Origin: Verrucomicrobiota bacterium
GTDB taxonomy: Bacteria > Verrucomicrobiota > Verrucomicrobiia > Limisphaerales > J093
NCBI GenBank assembly: GCA_016871715.1
Contig: VHCO01000028.1
Span: 1 to 49,494 of the forward strand
Direction of reading: 5' to 3'
DNA: 49,494 bases
Position 1 is the first letter of the stretch, and every line of letters begins with the position of its first letter. The notes below the pieces were generated by a model that was not told the origin of the DNA, did no database searches, and saw nothing but the letters and a program-made list of their open reading frames with translations. The translations under genes and the position numbers were made by a program. Of this stretch, positions 45,679-49,494 are shown piece after piece.

Positions 45679-46491
45679 TCAAGCAGAAGGAGTTTGGGGC
45701 ATGGGCAAAACCAACGGCGCGACCCCCAACTCGGCTAGGGCTGCCTTGCCGCGCACGGTCAGGTCGGTGGTGAACTTGAATTGGTCTCGGCTGTCGATCG
45801 GGTAGCCCTTGAGCCGGTAGACCGTGTAGCCGGGTTTCTCGCCGCACACCACCGCGATGGGCCGGTCCAGTTGCACGTAGACGCTCGTCAAGGCCACATC
45901 GCGCAGGCGCCGCTGAACCACCGCGGCATCGTGTTGGGGGTGGAGATAGAACTCGGCCGCGCACTGCAAGGCGCGGTCGCCGTCGTTCTCGTTGTGAACA
46001 CTGGCCGTCCACAACCGCGCATGCGGAATGGTCACCACCGTGTCGCCGGGTGTCACCAGACGCACCGTGCGCAACCCGAGGGATTGGACTTCGCCATACG
46101 CACCGTCGATCGTGACCCAGTCGCCCGGGCGGTAGGGCCGCTCGAAAACCGCCACAATCCCCGCCAGCACGCTGCTGGCGTAGTCTTTAAAGGCAAACCC
46201 GATGGCCAAGCCCGCGGCGCCAAGAATCGCCACCAGATTCTGTGCGGTCGGGCGAATGACGATCGGCACCAGAAAACCCAAGGCGGTCAGGAGCAGGCCC
46301 AGGCGGATGAACGGGATCAGCGGCAGAAGGTACAGGCGGAACCGACCGGCCAACCGGCCGGCGAGAAAGGGAATGCCGCGTTCGACAGCCACGAAAGCCA
46401 GCCAGAGCGCCAGCACGATGGCCACGATCTTGAGCCCTGCCCAACCGTCGAGCCGGTTGAACAACTGCACGTCCGCCGCACCAAGAGTCAT
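45679..46491 (-). CDS. MscS-type mechanosensitive ion channel
   Basis: 270 residues; start ATG 46491 set by a perfect AAGGAGGT five bases upstream. Membrane part IVAIVLALWLAFVAVERGIP and LYLLPLIPFIRLGLLLTALG; pore helix AILGAAGLAIGFAFKDYASS; beta domain YRPGDWVTIDGAYGEVQSLG and TVVTIPHARLWTASVHNEND, then the vestibule. It opens under membrane tension to release solutes. The gene is followed at 9 bp by the truncated second channel. Confidence 0.92.
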   Translation of the reverse strand: MTLGAADVQLFNRLDGWAGLKIVAIVLALWLAFVAVERGIPFLAGRLAGRFRLYLLPLIPFIRLGLLLTALGFLVPIVIRPTAQNLVAILGAAGLAIGFAFKDYASSVLAGIVAVFERPYRPGDWVTIDGAYGEVQSLGLRTVRLVTPGDTVVTIPHARLWTASVHNENDGDRALQCAAEFYLHPQHDAAVVQRRLRDVALTSVYVQLDRPIAVVCGEKPGYTVYRLKGYPIDSRDQFKFTTDLTVRGKAALAELGVAPLVLPMPQTPSA

Positions 46492-46635
46492 GGTGACCTC
46501 CTTCCTGCTCGGTCGCACCCCAGCGCGGCGCGGGCGCGTCCCGCCCGAGCCCCCCGAGCTCCCGCCAGCAAACCGCTCGCCCTCGGGGCTGGATCTGCCC
46601 ACCACACCGTTCGGCCTCCAAGACATTCAAGAGTG

Positions 46636-47898
46636 CTAGAGTGCATCCACCAACATCCCTTCCGCGCTCAACGCCCGCCGGACCGCCGGATAGGCCAGCG
46701 CCTCCACCTGCCACTGTTCCCCCACCGCACCGGCCAAACCCGCCCTCGCCAACCGATGGAGCGCGGGTTGGGCGTCCTCATCGCCATCGGGCAGCAGCAC
46801 CCCGGCCCATGCCGATGTCAGACCGCCGTGGAGCAGGAGATTCTGCAGCAGGCAGAGGGCGGCTTGGCTGGGCCGGAGGGTGAAGCCGGGCAAGTTCAGC
46901 TCAGCCCACGGGCACACCCACAGAGTGTCCCCTTCAGCCACTTCTCCCTGCGACGGTGCGGGCGTTGGCGTTGGGTCCGCCCGCTTGAGGTACCTCAAAC
47001 TGTGGCGCCAGATCTCCCAGGCCAAGCCGGGGTGGCCCCGGCTCTCCGCCGCCAACCGGGCCAGGAACGGCGCTGGGGCCGCCGTTGCGGGTTCATCGTC
47101 CTTGCCGCCGGTCTGGCCGCGGGGCGAGCCCTGCACACCGTCGGAGGGCTCCGCCAGAGGCAGGACCAGCCGCCGGTCATCGGCCTGCCTGAAGACCAGG
47201 CTCTGGCGGTCGGGGAGCGCGAGTTGGGCACCGAACCACCGCTCGAGCTTACGTGCGTCGAACGGTTCAAGAACCAGCGGGGTCGGCCAGAGGTCGTCCC
47301 AGCACAGGGCCCGAGACAGGTAGGCCCGGGCCCAACTGTTGCAACTGACCAGACAACACCGCCGGGTCTGCAGCAATCGTCCCAGCAAGCGGCGCACCAG
47401 TGACAGACCTTGGTGATGCCGCAAATACCACTTCTCCAACTGCGGAACCACACAGGGTCGCTCCGGCGTCTGGTCCAACGGGGCCAGCGTGCTCGCATCG
47501 TCAGCCACAACCTGTTCCGGCGCCGGCGCACTGAGGACGGGCCAGTTCTGTCGGCGGGCGAGCTCGAGGACGAGCTCGTGCGTGCTCGGGTGGGGCGGGC
47601 CCACCACCACCTGCATCGGGGTCGAGGTCGAGTCGCTCAGGAACCAACCACACAGCGCATTCTCGAGCGCGCCGACCGCGTCCTGCCACGCGGGCCGTGG
47701 TGCGGCCCGTTCGAGTAGAGCGGCGGGCAGTTGATGATAATCGGCCGGCAGCGCCTGCGCCTCTCGCGCTGAGTCCCCCCGCCAGCGCCGCCAGAAATCC
47801 TTCCACTGACGCCTCAGCCGCTCCGGTACAGGATTTAGCGGTGCGGCGTAGGCCGGCAACGGGATGTACTGCCAGATTGGTCCGGTCAAAACCGCCAT
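46636..47898 (-). CDS. unknown protein with degenerate P-loop, MscS neighbour
   Basis: 420 residues from ATG 47898 (MAVLTGPIWQYIPLP). The stretch MQVVVGPPHPSTHELVLELA resembles a Walker A loop where the GK(S/T) is lost. Later CCLVSCNSWARAYLSRALCW, LVLEPFDARKLERWF and VCPWAELNLPGFTLRPSQAA are compact blocks typical of a conserved family, but I cannot name it. First gene of the run leading into the two MscS genes (145 bp gap). Perhaps a regulatory or assembly factor; inference only. Confidence 0.65.
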   Translation of the reverse strand: MAVLTGPIWQYIPLPAYAAPLNPVPERLRRQWKDFWRRWRGDSAREAQALPADYHQLPAALLERAAPRPAWQDAVGALENALCGWFLSDSTSTPMQVVVGPPHPSTHELVLELARRQNWPVLSAPAPEQVVADDASTLAPLDQTPERPCVVPQLEKWYLRHHQGLSLVRRLLGRLLQTRRCCLVSCNSWARAYLSRALCWDDLWPTPLVLEPFDARKLERWFGAQLALPDRQSLVFRQADDRRLVLPLAEPSDGVQGSPRGQTGGKDDEPATAAPAPFLARLAAESRGHPGLAWEIWRHSLRYLKRADPTPTPAPSQGEVAEGDTLWVCPWAELNLPGFTLRPSQAALCLLQNLLLHGGLTSAWAGVLLPDGDEDAQPALHRLARAGLAGAVGEQWQVEALAYPAVRRALSAEGMLVDAL

Positions 47899-48373
47899 GC
47901 AGGGACTTCCATGCGGCAATCGTTCAGGGAATGCAAACCTGAAGTGGCGCCTTGGGCCCGGGCCACGAATCCCTAGCGAGGTGCTTGTTGCGTGCTGTGT
48001 TGGGTGAAGTCCGGCAGGCGCCTTGCGGGGCGCGGGTCGTCAGCGCCGCCACATCAGCCCATCTTGCCGCACACCGGCCCGAGTTACTCAACGAAGGCAC
48101 ACTCGCAACATATTTGTGTACAAATACTTGCAACTATGGCCTTGACATTTTTTTTTCCCGGTAACGTGGCTGTCATGAGTGGAGAGTGCTCGAGAGCGCG
48201 GCTCGTCTTGACGTCGAGTCTCACGACAGACGTCATGAATGCGGCACTGATCCACACTCGGCAACACGCCCAGTGCGCCCCCCGAGAAGCGACCGCCAGA
48301 GGGTCGAACGGGGAGCGTGGAGCGACTGCCCAGACAACCCGCTCGTTCGAACAGTGAACCACAAGGAGTACCT
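47899..48373. other. intergenic region with operator-like palindrome
   Basis: Lies between the divergent MscS operon and the tail-spike genes. It carries the AT-rich inverted repeat at 48111 and a TTGACA at 48142-48147, then no obvious -10. No gene is apparent. A short frame to 48357 is not convincing. Confidence 0.5.
48105..48132. promoter_or_regulatory. perfect palindrome, candidate operator
   Basis: TATTTGT-GT-ACAAATA (48111-48126) is a perfect inverted repeat, extended by GCAA on the left and TTGC on the right. It is AT-rich in a GC-rich region and sits 16 bp upstream of a TTGACA, as expected for a repressor or activator site. Confidence 0.6.
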
Positions 48374-49132
48374 ATGTCCATTGCACAAGTCGATACGCTG
48401 ACCGCCCACCGCCCTGCGGGAGATCAACCCGGGCTCAAACGAAGTGCGCTTCATCAAGGGGCGAACCGAAGCCGGCGACGCCGGCGCGGGGATCTTCGAG
48501 TGGGATCCGAATTACCCGGCTGTGCCCGACGATGGGGCCACGATCATTAAGCCCAACAGCTCCAGTTCGAGTTGGAGCTCGAGTTCCCCCGGCCGCTGGA
48601 TTCGGCAGGTGGATGTGCGGGGACCGGTGCACGCGGAGTGGTTCGGGGCCAAAGCCGACGGCAGCACCAACGATTTGACCGCGATTCAGAATTGCCTGGA
48701 CACGTTCGGACGGGTTACGCTACTCGCCAAGACCTATCGGATCGAAGGTCCGATCAAACTCAAGTCTGGATACACAGTCGAGGGCCAGGGGATGGACAAG
48801 ACGATCGTCAAGAATATGACGGCCGGCAGCGGCGGCCAGCGGCTGAGCGCGATCGAGACCTACAGCGAGACTCTTCGATCACCAGCGGAGTGCCGGCAGA
48901 CAAGGGGCAAGTCGGCTGGCGGGTGTACCGGATCGAGGTGGGCCCTGCCGCCCCGGGGAGTTCGGACCTGGTGGCGCGCTTCTTCGTGGACGGGACCTAC
49001 CTGGGGGTGATTCCCTCGGACTACATTCCCACCGCCACACTGCTGTGTGGGATGAAGATTGACTGGCTGGCCGGCGATGCGCAGAAGGAATTGCTGGTAG
49101 ACTACTTCCAGCATCAGGTGACTCCGTTCTGA
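48374..49132 (+). pseudogene. tail-spike/pectate-lyase-like protein gene, doubly disrupted
   Basis: A good ribosome site (AAGGAG) and ATG 48374 start MSIAQVDTLTA. The sequence ACCGCCC is then present twice (48401-48407, 48408-48414); removing one copy restores LTALREINPGSNEVRFIKG and the continuing frame GDAGAGIFEWD, VRGPVHAEWFGAKADGSTND, TYRIEGPIKLKSGYTVEGQG. Around 48870 the frame changes again into SITSGVPADKGQVGWRVYRI, ending LVDYFQHQVTPF at 49132, apparently a deletion from the beta-helix into the C-terminal lectin-like end. Intact relatives form trimeric right-handed beta-helices. Not functional as sequenced. Confidence 0.75.
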
Positions 49133-49188
49133 AGCCCGGGCTGCGCGTCCACCACGACATTGACACGCGAACACTGAAGGAGGAAGAC

Positions 49189-49494
49189 ATGGACATCGAG
49201 CTAACTGAGACCATCGCCACCTTCAAGGGGGTCAACCCGGGTCCGAGCGGCACAGGCGTCCGCTTTGTCAAGGGTTATTATGCTGCCGGAGACGCTGGCG
49301 CGGGCATCTTCGAGTGGGACGCTGCGTCGACGCTCGAGGACAACGGCGGAACGGTCATCAAGCCCACCGAAGCGAGCACGGGCCGTTGGATTCGACAGTT
49401 CGATGTGCGAGGCCCCGTGCACGCGGAGTGGTTCGGGGCCCAGGGAGACGGTAGCACAGCCGACCACGTTGCCATCCAGGCGTGTTTGACCCAC
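49189..49494 (+). CDS. tail-spike/pectate-lyase-like protein, 3' end outside window
   Basis: At least 102 residues, cut by the window edge. Strong ribosome site (AAGGAGG) before ATG 49189. MDIELTETIATFKGVNPGPS, then GDAGAGIFEWDAASTLEDNG and DVRGPVHAEWFGAQGDGSTA: this is the same module as the damaged gene 56 bp upstream, with no disruption in the part visible. WFGAxGDGxTxD is the start of the Pectate_lyase_3 beta-helix, shared by phage tail spikes and cell-surface polysaccharide-active proteins. Confidence 0.8.
   Translation, partial: MDIELTETIATFKGVNPGPSGTGVRFVKGYYAAGDAGAGIFEWDAASTLEDNGGTVIKPTEASTGRWIRQFDVRGPVHAEWFGAQGDGSTADHVAIQACLTH

Noticed and set aside
48142..48170. Complete sigma-70 promoter at TTGACA 48142
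   Set aside because: No acceptable -10 at 16-18 bp; only the -35-like hexamer is noted.
1..49494. tRNA, rRNA or riboswitch genes
   Set aside because: I looked for T-arm and conserved riboswitch cores by eye and found none; a covariance-model scan would be decisive.

Overview
This is a GC-rich bacterial chromosome segment that most resembles the Verrucomicrobiota (Limisphaera/Pedosphaera-like lineages). The reasons are a run of prepilin-like genes with long Asn/Thr-rich bodies, a giant subtilase built from LamG, P and PPC modules, a Planctomycete-type cytochrome c domain, an octaheme cytochrome, Uma2 nucleases, and an orphan duplicated MacB-like permease. The lineage is inferred from gene content alone, since no rRNA is present. 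I saw no tRNA, rRNA, CRISPR array or complete insertion sequence.

Layout. 1-430 is a 147-bp tandem repeat. It abuts an orphan sugar ABC permease (528-1871) with an unusual extracytoplasmic domain. Next come a Uma2 nuclease with a perfect internal duplication (2053-2706), a CDP-alcohol phosphatidyltransferase with a broken metallophosphoesterase behind it (2885-3871, minus), and a BrnT-like toxin/ribbon-helix-helix antitoxin pair (4180-4787). 4895-12804 is a tightly coupled operon of five pilin-like proteins (G-, H-, I-, J- and K-like); the K-like gene is frameshifted. A roughly 150-bp palindromic element separates it from a 2,707-residue secreted subtilase (12976-21099). rlmN and glgP follow on the minus strand, then a debris zone with a glycosyltransferase remnant. 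25836-28742 holds an anti-sigma/ECF-sigma pair facing a DUF6249-like membrane protein and a DUF4097-like protein.

28743-31774 is accessory DNA: a second toxin-antitoxin pair, a secreted protein, a Uma2 remnant, an IS91-type transposase fragment and hairpin repeats. 31775-36308 carries a MacB-like permease, a cytochrome c domain protein and an unknown 524-residue protein. ilvB (minus) is preceded by a Leu/Val-rich leader peptide and terminator, a textbook attenuator layout. An octaheme cytochrome, a secreted GH2 enzyme and a four-gene minus-strand operon (P-loop-like protein, two MscS channels of which one is truncated, SLC13 permease) follow. The window ends in two tandem tail-spike/pectate-lyase-like genes, the first degraded and the second cut by the window edge.

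Themes. (1) A family of nested palindromic elements, seen at about 12825, 28809 and 40257, sits between genes and may contribute 5' regions. (2) Two of the best promoters (antitoxin at 29022, ilv leader at 38670) place the start codon about 9-10 nt after the -10 box, which predicts leaderless transcripts. (3) Several genes show recent lesions: an 81-bp in-frame duplication, a 7-bp frameshifting duplication, internal deletions and a truncated channel. The pilin operon next to the giant protease suggests a type II secretion/type IV pilus-like export route, but no secretin or ATPase lies in this window.
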